Shown: positions 11,743 through 23,180 of the stretch, one piece after another | Layout: every line of letters begins with the position of its first letter | Position numbering within the stretch: position 1 is the stretch's first letter | NCBI GenBank assembly: GCA_963932465.1 | Contig: OZ010788.1 | Location: 671,854,484-671,918,483, forward strand | Length of the DNA: 64,000 nt | Direction of reading: 5' to 3' | Origin: Maratus speciosus | Taxonomy: Eukaryota > Arthropoda > Arachnida > Araneae > Salticidae | Position numbers and translations under genes: made by a program | Notes under the pieces: generated by a model | Told to the model about the DNA's origin: nothing | The model's input: the letters and a program-made list of their open reading frames with translations, nothing else | The model's database searches: none

Positions 11743-12792
11743 CAGTCGTGGAAAAAAAGTAAACACCCCTTACTAACTCCTCAACAAATTATCGTAGAAG
11801 AAAGTTACTGGTACCGAACGATTGGAAATAAAATCTACTTTTAAATGATGTATATAAAAAATTGGCTTAGGGGGGCATCTACTTGGTTTTTTTTCAACAG
11901 CAGTACCCAATTCTGAGAGCATAAATGAACTCTACACCCTTCAATTAGCCTAAAAACAAATTTTTATGCATTTCGTATAATAAGTTTCCGTGAAATTAAT
12001 TATTTTAAAATGAGCGTATTTTAAGGGCTGTATCCAAATTGAATTTCCGTACTCCATTGTTAACCGAGAAAGCTCCCTTCTTGATCAAGGCACCTTAAGC
12101 ACCACTCAAGCAGTCAATGAAGCCTGATAGATTACACCACAGCAGAAGAAATGTCAAAATATCTAGTCACTTCTATCACAAACGGCCCCTTAAAACATCC
12201 TTTTGCCGTTTTTTAAGTATAATTTGAAAACTACTTGGAAGAAAAATGTGAAATTTTGGATTTCCATAAAGCAGGACTTAATAAAACTAAATCCATCAAT
12301 AAAACTGTTGGTTGCAATTCATAATTTTTTCGAATATTAATTTCATAATTCATAATTCATATCATAAAATTATAAAAATTGTAAATGCAACGTATTTATG
12401 TTTGGATATATTAGATTATTGCTACACAAAAAATTAGAACATTAGGAGTACAATTTCAGGAGATATAAATAAAAATAGGAAAATGTAATTTAACATTAGA
12501 AACACTCAATTTTGAATGTTTATAATTCAAAAACTTATCACTCAAATGACTTGAAATTTGTTGTCTAGGCATAGTTTGAACCGAAGATTTGAAATATCTT
12601 GTTTAAATTGGGTATTGACATTGAAATAAATGAAATTTGGATTCGTTTTAATATGTAGATGGCCCCCTAAGCAAATTTTATATACATCATTTAAAAGTAT
12701 ACTTTATTTCCAATCCTTCGGTACCAGTAACTTTCATCTGTGATAATTTGTTGAGGAGTTAGTAGGGGTGTTTACATTTTTTTCCGTGACTG
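11743..12792. mobile_element. Tc1/mariner-type MITE with long TIRs
   Basis: TA flanks it at 11741-11742 and 12793-12794. The ends CAGTCGTGGAAAAAAAGT and CAGTCACGGAAAAAAATGT (read inward) open inverted repeats of at least 140 bp. These include ACTAACTCCTCAACAAATTA, GTTACTGGTACCGA and TTAAATGATGTATATAAAA on both sides. There is no transposase. Two truncated relatives lie at about 59690-60181 and 62230-62614. Confidence 0.75.
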
Positions 12793-12794
12793 TA

Positions 12795-13430
12795 CCTCCA
12801 GCGCTCCTCAACACCTTTGCTGAATCCCGCAAATCGAAATTTGTGTGTAACAGAAAAATGCGTTTTCCTCGAAAACTATGTGACCTAGGTTAATAATCTC
12901 TATAGTTTACTAGCAAGGTTTAAATTAACGTCTACTACCTCTAATTTTTTCATAATTTTAGTTTCAGTAGATTCAAAAATAGAGGGGGCACTCTAACTCT
13001 CGTATTTATAAACTGATTTGGGTGAGATTGATTGTTTGCATAATACATACCAATGTCTCGACTGAGTTGGTTGGCCAGCTTCATCCTCCATCTTATTTCA
13101 AAATGGCGACCATTTGCACCGTGCACTGCTGCGCAATGCTTAAATTTTATTAATATTCGTTAGCTTCCAATTCTCCCCAAGCTTGGCGACCAAAAATAAG
13201 TAATTATAAATGATGCCAACTTGGCCATAGCTTACTAATTTAGCGCAATTCTCACTGAAATTCAGTATTGACGAATATTCTCTTATCGGGATCGTCGCAT
13301 TTTAGCTTCTTAAAATATGAGTAAAATTTGTTTCGAGTAAAACTTGCAAAATTTTAAAACCAAGAAATATGAAATCTACCTCTTCCTCCTGGCACATGCC
13401 GAATGTACTTTTACTTTTTATGTACGGAAC
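12795..13430. other. AT-rich stretch, nothing recognised
   Basis: This is the terminal part of the insertion inside the pogo-like element. It has no clear coding signal. Confidence 0.4.
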
Positions 13431-13432
13431 CC

Positions 13433-13902
13433 CTAAAAATAGAAGAAAATCCTTTTACCTCGAAAAAATCTTTAGTGGAGCATTTTAATATCCCAAAATT
13501 GACATTGCGAAGGTTTTTAAAGAGTGGGAGTCGATAGCACTAGCTCATCCAAAATATGAAATTCATTCGAAGAAAAGCAGAACAAGGTGGAAAGTTTGAA
13601 GAATTTGAGAATGTTTTGTTTCTATGGTTTAAAGAAACTCGTGCACACAGCTCAGTTGCGGGAAATTGGAGACATTGCAGCCGAAATAAATGGTGGTGAC
13701 AAAGATGAAGAAGAAGATGACGGTGATGAAGGAGATACGGCAAAAAGAAAAGAAAAAAAACAGCTCACACAGCAGTGTTAGAAACATTAGAAACTCTGCG
13801 AGACTATTTTCAGTTCAATTCCGAAAAAAAGGGAAACTTTTTAACGGCTTGATGAACTTGAAAACTCTTTTTGAAAAATCATGGAAGCAAAAACAATCTT
13901 AA
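13433..13902 (+). pseudogene. pogo/Tigger-like transposase, deleted C-terminal part
   Basis: In order, with frameshifts: KIEENPFTSKKSLVEHF then NIPKLTLRRFLK (13436-13535), the end of the first helix-turn-helix; KFEEFENVLFLWFKETRA (from about 13592), the diagnostic start of the CENP-B-type second helix-turn-helix; then, with no DDE domain between, the acidic tail GGDKDEEEDDGDEGD (about 13694-13738) and VLETLETLRDYFQF (from 13775), a typical Tigger C-terminal helix. Known family members have about 300 residues of catalytic domain between the CENP-B domain and this tail. Here they are missing, so this is an internal-deletion derivative with frameshifts and stops. Matching TIRs lie outside both fragments. 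It cannot encode an active enzyme. Confidence 0.65.
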
Positions 13903-14207
13903 CATTTTAAATTATTTTGTGAGAAAATAATATGAGTAAAACGAAATTTGGCTATGTAAGCATTTCAATTTTCTTAATGTTCTTTAAAAAAAAATTAACG
14001 AAATTTATAAACGTGTTTTCATTTTGAAGCTAATCTCATTTACATTTTTAGTAGCATATACATAGTAGTAATTAATAATATGTATACGCTGTATTGATGT
14101 TTCACATTTAAGTTCACTTTTCTTGTTTTCACTTATGCGCTTCTCTCACTTATGCACGGTTATTTCGCTTTCCCTTGCGCCTGAGCATAAGTGAGAGATC
14201 ACTGTAT
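13903..14207 (+). mobile_element. Right end of interrupted pogo/Tigger-like element
   Basis: This is the 3' non-coding region and right TIR. CACTTATGC motifs near 14131 and 14150 lead to CATAAGTGAGAGATCACTG ending near 14204, followed by TA. It pairs with the left end at about 1786-1806. Confidence 0.55.
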
Positions 14208-14889
14208 TTTATTCACGGAATATCTACTACTGTAATAACCAAAACTAATTTTTTAACTATAGTTTTATAAATGACACGGTAAAGCATCAACGGCGTCCAT
14301 AGTGTTAAAAACGATTTTCATCATCGTTCTGTACGCAGAACTGTATATTGGGTATACTTATTACCCTGGATTCAATCGCCTGGTAAATCAATCGCCTGAT
14401 AGTAATGAAAAGTTGCCACAAATAGAATCAGCTGTGTCAAAGCACTGTCACTAAAATACGCCAAATGGTAAGCAATAAAATAAATGTCAGCGAAATAAGA
14501 TAAGAAAACAGTCTTCTGCTTCTGCTTCAGTTTTAATTTTTTCCTTTCTTTTTCTTATTTTTTTTCTTTGTATTTTACTAGCTTAAGATGATTCATTTCC
14601 GCCTTTTAAGTACGTCTAAAATATTTCTCTCACTGCAGATATGAAAAAAAAAAATCACCTACACTTTTCCGAAATTTCTTCCACAACAAATCCTTAATTT
14701 AACGTGTCACTGGATATGGACTTTTTGTTTATTGGGAATCATTCTTTAAGCTGTTTTTTGGCATAAGTGAATGCTTCGTTTATTTACTTGAAAGGTTTTT
14801 AAGACAAAACGGCCATAATAAATTAACTTTTCTTCAGGCTTTGGGAGTTTTGATCAGGAAAACCTCATCCACCGTAAAGAAGAATAAAG
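14208..14889. other. AT-rich stretch, nothing recognised
   Basis: No coding or repeat signal that I can support. Confidence 0.4.
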
Positions 14890-15350
14890 TTTATTAAACA
14901 AAGAAAGAAAGTTTATTCGTCAAAAATTACTTTATAACTGCTGAAAATATTTTCTGTTTGAAAATTATTACTTGTACCTAAAATATTTATTTGTAAATAT
15001 GGAGAAAAAGAAATTCTATTATTTTAAAACCTTCAAATCGTTCAATATTCCCCTCGAATTACTTCCCTTATCGTCTGCTTATTCAGTCGAATACAATCTT
15101 TTTTTGTTAAAGGAATGAAATGAAATAAGTTTATGAAAGAAATAAAAAAATCGTATTGTCCAAAAATTATTTTTTAACTGCTGCAAATATTTTTTATTAA
15201 AGATTCATTCTTTAAATATAAATTATTTATGGATGATCACGAAGAAAAGGGAAATTCCTCTATTTTAAATACAGCCTTTTCTTTTGAGTTTCTACTCCTA
15301 TCGTCTGCTGATTTAAATGCATGCGTTCGTTTTTGATAAAAAGTAAATTT
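14890..15350 (+). repeat. Degenerate tandem duplication, ~235-bp period
   Basis: Two consecutive units share AACTGCTG(A/C)AAATATTTT, then GAAAAAG(A/G)GAAATTC, and ATCGTCTGCT at matching offsets (for example 14935 and 15177). Identity is moderate with indels, so the duplication is old. Confidence 0.5.
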
Positions 15351-15490
15351 TATGCCAGGAAAAAAAAAACTTGAAGGAGATTGTTTATGACTTCAATCTT
15401 TTTGCATTTATTGCACCTCAGTCCACTTTCACTTTAAATAACATTAGTGTCATTTTTACTCATTTTGATGATAGTCAGTTATATATTAAC

Positions 15491-15736
15491 CCTTTGGTAC
15501 GCAGCTTTGCATATATACAAACAACAGTGTTTTTAATTTAATAGATTTTTTTTTATTCATATATACCTAATTCATACCAGAGAATTAAAATAGCAATACT
15601 GCCTTTAATTACTAACAGACATTCCATATTTAAATAAAGCGAAATGAACCATTGAAACTTTCTGGTGTAGAGTCAGATTCCCTGAACTACGTCATTTCTA
15701 GAACGTATTCTATCATGGGAATTAAAGAGTTAAAGG
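15491..15736. mobile_element. Possible TTAA MITE
   Basis: TTAACCCTTTGGTACGCAG at about 15488 resembles the left ends of the M family, and GGGAATTAAAGAGTTAA near 15720 could be the decayed right end. The arms match poorly, so this is tentative. Confidence 0.3.
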
Positions 15737-15739
15737 TTA

Positions 15740-16026
15740 GGTTTTATGAAATAAATAATAATATAAAATAAGGTATTTGGAGACATACTCCTTGAAATAT
15801 TTACTAATTTGCAATATTTTAGCGTAAAACAACCACACGACAGTAGTTTATACTTATATTGCAGATGTGCAACAGAAGAAAAGATTGCCGTATTATGCGA
15901 AAAATGTATGTCTGATTTTTTTCATTATTTTTCCTGTGTCATAAACCTTTCAGAGAATCATATATAATTTTTTCGAAGCAAAATAAAAAAGCTCGCATTT
16001 AAGGGCCATATAGCGACAATTTTAAA
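15740..16026. other. Nothing recognised
   Basis: AT-rich with no supported feature. Confidence 0.4.
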
Positions 16027-16335
16027 TTAGCCGGACGTGCCAATCCCAAAACTTTTTTCTGTCTCATACATCATAGTACTTCAAAATTCACTATCACAGT
16101 GCCAAAATTAATTGACAATCTACGCCTTTTATAAAGATTCTAAAGTAACGTATAGGTTCGTTGAATTGCGTGCGTTTAAAAAGCATCTCATTTTTCAAAC
16201 AAATCGTTGAGCACCCACCTTCTTAGATGTCTGGAACCAAACTTTCTAACCCAAAGAGCACAAAAGCGGCACCTGTTGGTCAGTATACACGGTCGTTTTC
16301 TTGAAAATGCTTAGGGCTGGTTTCGAGTACCCAAC
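16027..16335 (+). repeat. Repeat A, partial copy 1
   Basis: It starts CCGGACGTGCCAATCCCAAA and contains the CTATCACAGTGCCAAAAT and ATAGGTTCGTTGAATT blocks found at the same offsets in other A copies (50930-51170, 54255-55533). It ends near a CACCTGTTGGTC motif, the start of the 145-bp unit. Confidence 0.6.
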
Positions 16336-16915
16336 AATATATAAATAAATACATACACAAAGAAGTAAACATGACTTACTCGTTTAATAGCATAAGAAAT
16401 GTATTTATAATTGTACATGTAATTTATAATTATACTACACCATATTTCCACTATTATTTATATAAAATTGCGAATATTATTGTTATTATTTTCATATTTC
16501 ATGTCTTCGTTTTGCGTGCTTTCAGTAGAATTACACTTATGTTTATGTATTTAAAAAAAAACTGAAAACTAAAAGAGTATCAGCATTTTGAATATGCCAT
16601 TAACTCTGGACGAAGTCAGTCAAAGCTTGTCTTAAGTTAATAATTTCCCTAATTTGTTTGGTTAGTAAAGGTAGCTTATAATTTTAAGATAATTGATTTT
16701 GATCCATATATTCAATTTAATTGAACAAAGATCTCGAAGTCAATTATCGGTATTCTTTAAATTTTAATTTAAAGTCAGTTCCTTTCCTTACAATATTTGA
16801 CCTGAGGATTTGATTATTCCTTTACGGAACGCTAAATTAATTTCCAGAATAATCTTCAGAGACTCTAAGTAACACTGTAAAATAACGACAAATGCATCTT
16901 AAACTAAGGAAATAC
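16336..16915. other. AT-rich stretch, nothing recognised
   Basis: It contains a short frame of 64 codons at 16371 rich in Ile, Phe and Tyr. That composition is expected by chance in AT-rich DNA. No other feature. Confidence 0.4.
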
Positions 16916-17740
16916 AAAGTGTCCATAATTAAACGACCCCACTTTAAAGTTGTCTGCAGACAAATCTATTGTTCATAAAGTTGTAAAATTTGGTGAAAGA
17001 CATAATAAAATGATGGGAATTTGTTTAACCCTTTCCGCCACGGGCAATTTTTGTTGCAAAATGATTAAATGATTGACTGACACCGGAATTTTAAAACGAC
17101 TTTTTTACAAATTAAAAACATGTTACCTTTTTTTAACTATTCATTGTAAAAGCAAAATTTTACTAAAATATTCTTGGTGCCGTTCGTAAGTTTGGAATTA
17201 AAATTAGGTATCCCGGCACGGGCATACTGTGCCGGACAGGGTTAAGCTAAGAAAAAAATTCAAAATTTCGCCACCAGAGGGCGATTTTTAATAAATTACC
17301 CATTTAGCATTACGATAGTTTAGAAATTTCATTTACAGGGTGTAGATAATGAAACGACCCTATTTTAAAATTGTCTACAAACGAAACTAATGTTCAGAAA
17401 TTTTGTGGAGGGCATAATAAAGGTATGGGAATTTGTTTGAGTTAAAAAATAAATAGAAGGCTCTTTTTAATGAATAGCATACATTTACGATAGTTTAACA
17501 CATTTTGTGCTAACCAGACATGTTCCTCATGACGGTCATCATTTTCAGATGCCATCTTGAATCGTAAGATAGAATGTTCCACAGTTGACCGCGGTGTATT
17601 ATGGGAAATGCTAAGAACATGTCGTGAAATGCTGTCTTTAGAATCAAGTTAAGTAAATGAATAAAATTTTTAAACTATCGTAATGCTATATGTGTAATTT
17701 ATTAAAAATCGCCCTCTGGTGGAAAGATTTTGAATTATTA
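16916..17740. repeat. Two related mariner-like repeat units
   Basis: Unit 1 (about 16916-17030 plus 17249-17330, split by an M-family MITE) and unit 2 (about 17332-17650) both start (A)GTGT..ATAATTAAACGACCC or a close variant, and continue GTCTRCARACRAA and GGGAATTTGTTT. A third copy lies at 26756-27095 (starts ACAGGGTGTCAAAATTAAGC). The block CGCCACCAGAGGGCGATTTT at 17269 recurs inverted near 17700. Starts with 'CAGGGTGT' are common in mariner-type elements, but no transposase remains. Confidence 0.5.
17032..17243. mobile_element. M-family TTAA MITE, copy 1
   Basis: Left end TTAACCCTTTCCGCCACGGG; right end CACGGGCATACTGTGCCGGA followed by CAGGGTTAA. The interior has GACACCGGAATTTT and TTGGTGCCGTTCGTAAG, the inverted core common to the family. 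It sits inside the repeat unit that starts at 16916, so it inserted later. Confidence 0.6.
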
Positions 17741-17744
17741 TTTT

Positions 17745-18104
17745 TTTTCTTGCTTACGACTGTTCTCAACTGCTCTGCTCAACAAGCGTAAACGTTTTCA
17801 CACATTTACAAATTCATTTTTTAAGGGAAAGATATGCAATTGGAAAAGCCTGACCATGGAAGCGATTTGGAATCGAACTGTGCTTTCCATTTTTTGATCA
17901 ATAAATTACATATTGAGTTATAAACGGTTTTGATCACGTGACAAACACGTTTCTCGGAGTAATTTCTTTTTTAAGGAGAAATATAGGCAATATTTCTTAT
18001 TATGGTAACAAGTGCTTATTAAAAACATAGCAATAGCAAAATAGAAATAAGAATAAATTATCTGAATTTTAATTTTGTAATTAAGTACTTTTTATTAAGT
18101 GCGT
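17745..18104. other. Nothing recognised
   Basis: AT-rich with no supported feature. Confidence 0.35.
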
Positions 18105-19215
18105 TTTTTGTGCTACTGAGGGCGTCTAACATTTTAAATTTGGAATGGTAATTACTTCAAAGATGCAAATGCTTTCTAAGAATTGTCGAAAGAATATTCC
18201 GAATTTAAAAGTTTGAAGTGAGCGAAAAGCGTTCTATAAGCGCTCTAAATTACGACTTTTATGCATTCATATGAAATACGAAACCGATTTCAAACATAAT
18301 GGTTGCAAATTAATGGCGATAGAACCTGCTCAAACATAAGCTATATTTTACTATGTCGGTGCCACAACCCCTAGAGGGTTGCAGGAGCAAAGCACTTTTT
18401 AATTGCGATTCCTGTGGTACTGAAGAGGCTAGAAACTTTAAATATAGCACGATAGTTACTTATAAAATATAAATGTCTTCTAAGAACATTCGAAAATAAA
18501 TTCGAAATTAAAAATGGTGAAGCGAAGGGAAAGAGCGAAAAGCATTCTAAAAGAGTCCTAAATTGCGATTTCTATGGAATCTCAGGAAATAATAAACCGA
18601 TTACAGAAGTTATTGGTTGCGAATCAAGGATGATAGTCCCTGATCCTATACGCGGGCTATATTTTATGTCACTACCACATGGTTGGCAGGAACAACAAGA
18701 AAGCCTTTAAAATCATCTAAATTCCGTTTTTATATAGAATAATATGTTAATGTTGGCAAATTAATGGTGACAGTCTCTGTTTCAACATTTTTCGAGACAT
18801 TCTTTTTCAACTCTGTTTCGGCATATTATGTTGGTGCCACTGACACCAGAGAGGTGGTAGATTGTTAGACAAGAAGCTTGGAATTTGACATGATGGTTAA
18901 TTTTAAGATGTAAATGCGTTAAGATGGTTTCTAAAAAATTCAAAACATCAAATGAATACTGAATTGAGCGTATGAAATGAGCATAAAAGTCTCAAAATAC
19001 TCTCTAAATTATCATTTATTTAGAATTAGTTTTAGTTCTTCTTATTAATTAAAATCTAATTTCTGTCTATTGCACTTTTATAATGAAGTTTAGAAATACT
19101 GTGGCTTAATTTGTATTTTTTTAATTATTCCAAAAAGTGTTCTTCTAATAAAAAATAGTCATGCAAATATCACTTGGCATATTTCAACTATTACGCGAGC
19201 AAAGCCACGGGGTTA
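18105..19215 (+). repeat. Degenerate tandem repeat, ~290-bp units
   Basis: Consecutive units share a series of marks: a TACTGAGG(G)/TACTGAAGAGG start (18114, 18418), TTCTAAGAA..TTCGAAA, GAGCGAAAAGC(G/A)TTCTA, TAAATT(A/G)CGA(C/T)TTTTATG, GGTTGC(A/G)AAT, and a GTCGGTGCCAC / TTGGTGCCACTGACA end (18357, 18831). At least three decayed units are visible. The block ends with GCGAGCAAAGCCACGGGGTT then ACTAGT, a motif I associate with ends of several arthropod transposable elements. Confidence 0.45.
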
Positions 19216-19494
19216 GCCACTAGTTAAATAAATAAATAATCAAATTTTAAAGTACGGTAACCATATACAAACCTATCTAAACCAAATAGAAAATGAAAAG
19301 CATTTTTTTTTTTTTTATAAAACTGGAGAATATTTTTTTTATTATTAAATATTCTTTATATATCTAGATTAAGCGTATAAAATTTTAAAATATAGCATTA
19401 TTCTCGTAAGACAACGTTTGCTTTTTCGGCTGAAAAGAAATATCTTTCATTGATTATTAAACGTAGCAAAACAATTAATTTATATTATAAGAGA

Positions 19495-19740
19495 AAGATA
19501 AAATAAAACTATCTTTTCTCAGAGTGGATTAGTCTCCATTGTTAGGCAAAATTCATATATTGAACAAATATTCAATTTTCTATACTACAAAAGAGTAATA
19601 TAATTAATGATATTTTACTAGTATACGATATTAAATTTTAAGATCTTTATTAAAACGTATTTTATTGAAAGATTTTGTTCATTAAATATTAATAAAAAAT
19701 ATGTATGTATACAGTTCTTTGTGTTAGAAAGAAAAATTTG
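19495..19740 (+). repeat. Dispersed repeat unit 1 of 4
   Basis: The marks are AAATTCATATATTGAACAAA, ACTACAAAAGAGTAATATAA, TTTACTAG(T/A)ATA and a TTTGTTCATTAAATATTAAT tail. The same series recurs at 20490-20700, 21285-21510 and 21600-21830, all in the same orientation. Confidence 0.5.
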
Positions 19741-19860
19741 AAGTTTTAGGAGGGAGGGGGTACATTATTATCACAGATAGATAAAAGTGATTCGTCATCC
19801 TTACTCTTCGTCAGCATCGATTTCCATCATTATTCCCTTTTATTCAAGTGTTGAGTGTCG

Positions 19861-20050
19861 TTTTTCAAATGACTTTCATTTTTTTATCTTCCTAAAAATC
19901 TAAAGTTAACAGCGTTTTCTCAAAGGACTTTCATCGTTTTTCCCTTTTATACCAGCCTTCAACGTTTTTTCAAAGGATTTTCATCGTTCTTTTTCCTTTA
20001 TACCTATCTTCAGCTTTAATTTTCAAAGGATTACCAGCATTTTTGCATCG
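19861..20050 (+). repeat. Short tandem repeat, ~55-bp units
   Basis: Four units each contain TTTTCAAAKGAYTTTCATCG or a variant, followed by a pyrimidine-rich TTTTTCCCTTTTATACC stretch. CAAAGG-type anchors lie at 19866, 19921, 19971 and 20034. Confidence 0.5.
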
Positions 20051-20489
20051 ATCCAAAGTTCCTATGTGGTACTATCCCTCTTAAGCTAAAAAATGGCATC
20101 GTCATTTAAAATTTTACATAAAGTGGACTATCATCGTTTTCCAACCAGATCCTTCAATTCTTCAATAAATGAACAAACTAAAAATCATTAGATATGCATA
20201 TAAAAACAAAAAACCTATCGAAACCAGATAGAAAATGAGAAATCTAATTTATTTATTTTTTATTTTTATTTGTGTGTGTGTGTGTGTAACTTACATAAAA
20301 ACTGCAAACAGCTCTAAAATTAAATATTCCTTTCTCCCCCATATTATAAATTTTTCATGTACAGTGATATCGCAAGATTATGTTTGTGTTTGCTCAAAAG
20401 AAATAGCTTTTAATTATTATTTAACAATTAATTTCAAAACAATTAATTTCATTTTTCCTGGTCACATATTATAAAATAGTAGAAAGATA
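20051..20489. other. AT-rich with a (TG)n microsatellite
   Basis: (TG)n at 20271-20288. The frame running through it is compositional. Nothing else is supported. Confidence 0.45.
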
Positions 20490-20700
20490 AAAAAAAAAAA
20501 AAGGACTACCTTTTTACAAAGTGGTATTAACTTCCATTGTTATGCAAAATTCCTACTGCAAAAGAGTAATATATATTTAATGATATTTCACTAGAATACA
20601 AAGATAAAAAAAAATTAAATGCTTTATTTACAAGCTTTTTAATAAATGTATTTGTTCATTAACTATTAAGGAAAATATATGTATTCATTATTTGTGATAG
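20490..20700 (+). repeat. Dispersed repeat unit 2 of 4
   Basis: It shares CTTCCATTGTTATGCAAAAT, CTGCAAAAGAGTAATATATA and TTTGTTCATTAACTATTAA with the unit at 19495. Confidence 0.5.
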
Positions 20701-21284
20701 TTAAAAAATGGATAATCTGTAGTGAATATAATATAAAATTAATATATGTTAATACTAAATAAATTTACTAAATAACTCAATTACAGTTTTCTTTTAAAAT
20801 ATTTCTAGTATTAAACGAGTATTGGTCCATTAATATATATTGAACCATTATTATTATTTATTAGTTTGACATTTTTATTATTTATAACGAATTAAGAATG
20901 GTCGTATAAAACATTGTTCTAATACTAAGCCAATATTACATTTACCCGATTTATATATTTTGTATGCACAACGATTCTACAATATTGTTCTTATATTGTA
21001 GCAATATTGAATATATCAGATTTACATTGATAGTAGTAGTAATGTAATATATAGCAAATGTACAATACCAATTTTCAATACATACACAGTGAAATCACAA
21101 TAAATATGTAAGACAAATATTTATAAAATGCAAATTTTTAGTAAATACACAATATATTGCAATACGAAAATATGCACAATGCAGATATATATGCAATACA
21201 AATTTTCAAATACAGCATTGGTATCTCGAAATAATGCTCTTTTTCGGCAAAAAAATTCATTTCAGCCGATTAATTATAGTATAA
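20701..21284. other. AT-rich, nothing recognised
   Basis: ATATTG/CAATAT-rich sequence between repeat units. No coding signal. Confidence 0.4.
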
Positions 21285-21510
21285 AGATGAAAACCATCTA
21301 CCTATTCTGAAAGTGGGTTAGACTTTATTATGGAAAATTCATATATCGAGCGAATATCCAATACTTCATACTACAAAAGAGTAATATAAATAATGCTGTT
21401 TTACTAGAATAGAGATATAGAATTGCAGGTGCTTTGTTAAAATTGTTTTTATGAAAGTTTTTGTTTATTGAATATAACATGTGTATGTATTTATTTTTGC
21501 GTTAATAATT
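21285..21510 (+). repeat. Dispersed repeat unit 3 of 4
   Basis: It carries AAATTCATATATCGAGCGAA, CTACAAAAGAGTAATATAAA and TTTACTAGAATAGAGATATA. Confidence 0.5.
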
Positions 21511-21599
21511 TATAGGATTATCAGAAAAGTCATGATGCATAGCTTTCACACCACTATTTCTGAAGAGTAATTTCACTTTATATAACTGCCGAAATTCTA

Positions 21600-21830
21600 A
21601 AATAAAAGCAAAGTTTATTTTTTGAAAAGTAGTAAAACTTCCTTGTTATTCAAAATTCATACATTGAATAAATATCCAGTCATCGCTACTATGAAAAAGA
21701 TAGGTAATTAATAATACTTGACTTGAATAGAGATATAAAGTTTTAGATGCTTTATTAAAAGGTATTTTAATAAAGGTTTTTGTTCACTGAATACTAATAA
21801 AAGTGCATGTTTTCATTTATTGGTTTAGTA
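21600..21830 (+). repeat. Dispersed repeat unit 4 of 4
   Basis: It carries AAATTCATACATTGAATAAA, a GAATAGAGATATAAAG block, TTTAGATGCTTTATTAAAAG and TTTTTGTTCACTGAATACTA. Confidence 0.5.
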
Positions 21831-22459
21831 AAAAAAAAAATCTATCAAGCAGTACGAACTGTTAATAAATTAGGGAAAAAAATCATTTATTTCAGTGTTA
21901 ATTAAAATTGCAGGTTTGTTAAAAAACTGTAATTATATTTTTCGAATACTGAATCGAAATTGCATTTATTTAATTAACAATATGAGACCTATATATCTTA
22001 CTGATATTAAAAGTTAGACATTTTCGGTGTTAATCAAATTATAATAAAGTTGCAGTTTTATTAAAAAATTCTCCTAGCAATGAAATAATATTATTCTAAC
22101 AATGCATCGAAATTGAATTTATTTAATTTACAATATGAGGTCTATTTTTTTTTACTAATATTACAATTTATAGTTTTACATGTTTTTTACAATAAATGAA
22201 CTATACTATTAAAGAGTATTTTCCCAGTAACGTCTATAGCAATTTGTTCTGGACCATTCGACAATAGTAATAAAAATAGGTTTTCACTACTGCACTAGTA
22301 TTGCTTTTAGCAGTCTAACATTGCTGGTATGCTGTTAAAATGTCTGTGCTGGGTTGAACCAACTTCTGGTGTTGCAGTGGGCTGCAACCGTAGGATGGTG
22401 AAATCACGTTCCAGTATTTGTCTTCACAAATTTTATCAGAAAATTAACGTAGTAACTAA
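21831..22459. other. AT-rich; one direct repeat
   Basis: The segment 22341-22420 (GGGTTGAACCAACTTCTGG ... GGATGGTGAAATCACG) recurs at 23104-23180 (GGTTGAACCAAAATTTGAAG ... AGATGGTGAAATCTG). The two copies flank the TIR element at 22460-22911. Nothing else is recognised. Confidence 0.45.
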
Positions 22460-22911
22460 CGGGTGTTCCAAAAATGATTGATGGATTTTAAAATTCAGTA
22501 ACTTGCAAACGGTGACAGATATTAAACATTTTTTTGCAGAAGGGTTATGTAAGATGCCAGAAGTTTTTATGCTGCGATTCCCAGTTTTAGTTACAAATAG
22601 CAGCGATAGATGGCGCTGCTAGCAAAGGCGCTCAATCCAGGCTCCATTTTTCGTTCTCGCTCTTCTCCCATGCAAAAGAAGGATATTAAAATGTTTTAAA
22701 TGGATCCCGAAGTACCAAAAATCGGATCTGGAAGTAGCACCTACTTCTTGCAGTGCCACCTATCGTTTGAAATTTGAACTAAAATCAAGATTCACATAAA
22801 AAAAAATTCCTGAGATCATATATAACTCCCCTGCAAGAATTGTTTAAATATCTGTCACCGTTTACCCAGTTGTAGAATTTTGATATCCATCAGTTATTTT
22901 TGGGACACCGG
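22460..22911. mobile_element. TIR element, ~450 bp
   Basis: The ends CGGGTGTTCCAAAAATGATT and CCGGTGTCCCAAAAATAACT (read inward) open inverted repeats that continue through TGATGGAT, AAACGGTGACAGATATT and TTGCAG, about 90 bp per arm. It is non-coding. The GGTGTYCC start is mariner-like, but no target duplication can be fixed. Confidence 0.6.
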
Positions 22912-23180
22912 TAAAAGTATCAATAAACAAACTTTAAGAATAATCCCCCCTCCCCCCCCCCAAAAAAAACAGAATTCTGTTTATACTGTTACATCGCATA
23001 AAGGATATTTATTTTAATTATAGAAAAAAAACTTTTACTTTTGCCCGGATATCTTTTTCCACGAGGAAAGTATATGAATCCTTTTTAAACTGTTTAAAAT
23101 TTTGTTCTGGTTGAACCAAAATTTGAAGTTGCAATAGATGCAACCATAAGATGGTGAAATCTGTTTTCAACATTTTGAGA

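Larger units (their letters stand above)
2134..13432. mobile_element. Insertion splitting the pogo-like element
   Basis: The segment that separates the two halves of the transposase starts with AGGGTTCCGTACA (about 2137) and ends with the inverse TGTACGGAACCCC (about 13421-13433). These are matching terminal inverted repeats of at least 13 bases. At least four other mobile elements sit inside it and account for much of its length. The short 2102-2133 stretch fits neither half well. The superfamily is unassigned and the target duplication is unclear. Confidence 0.45.

Noticed and set aside
13577..13657. Host CENP-B-like or jerky-like gene
   Set aside because: The helix-turn-helix is real in pattern, but frameshifts, the missing DDE domain and flanking TIRs mark it as a transposon relic.
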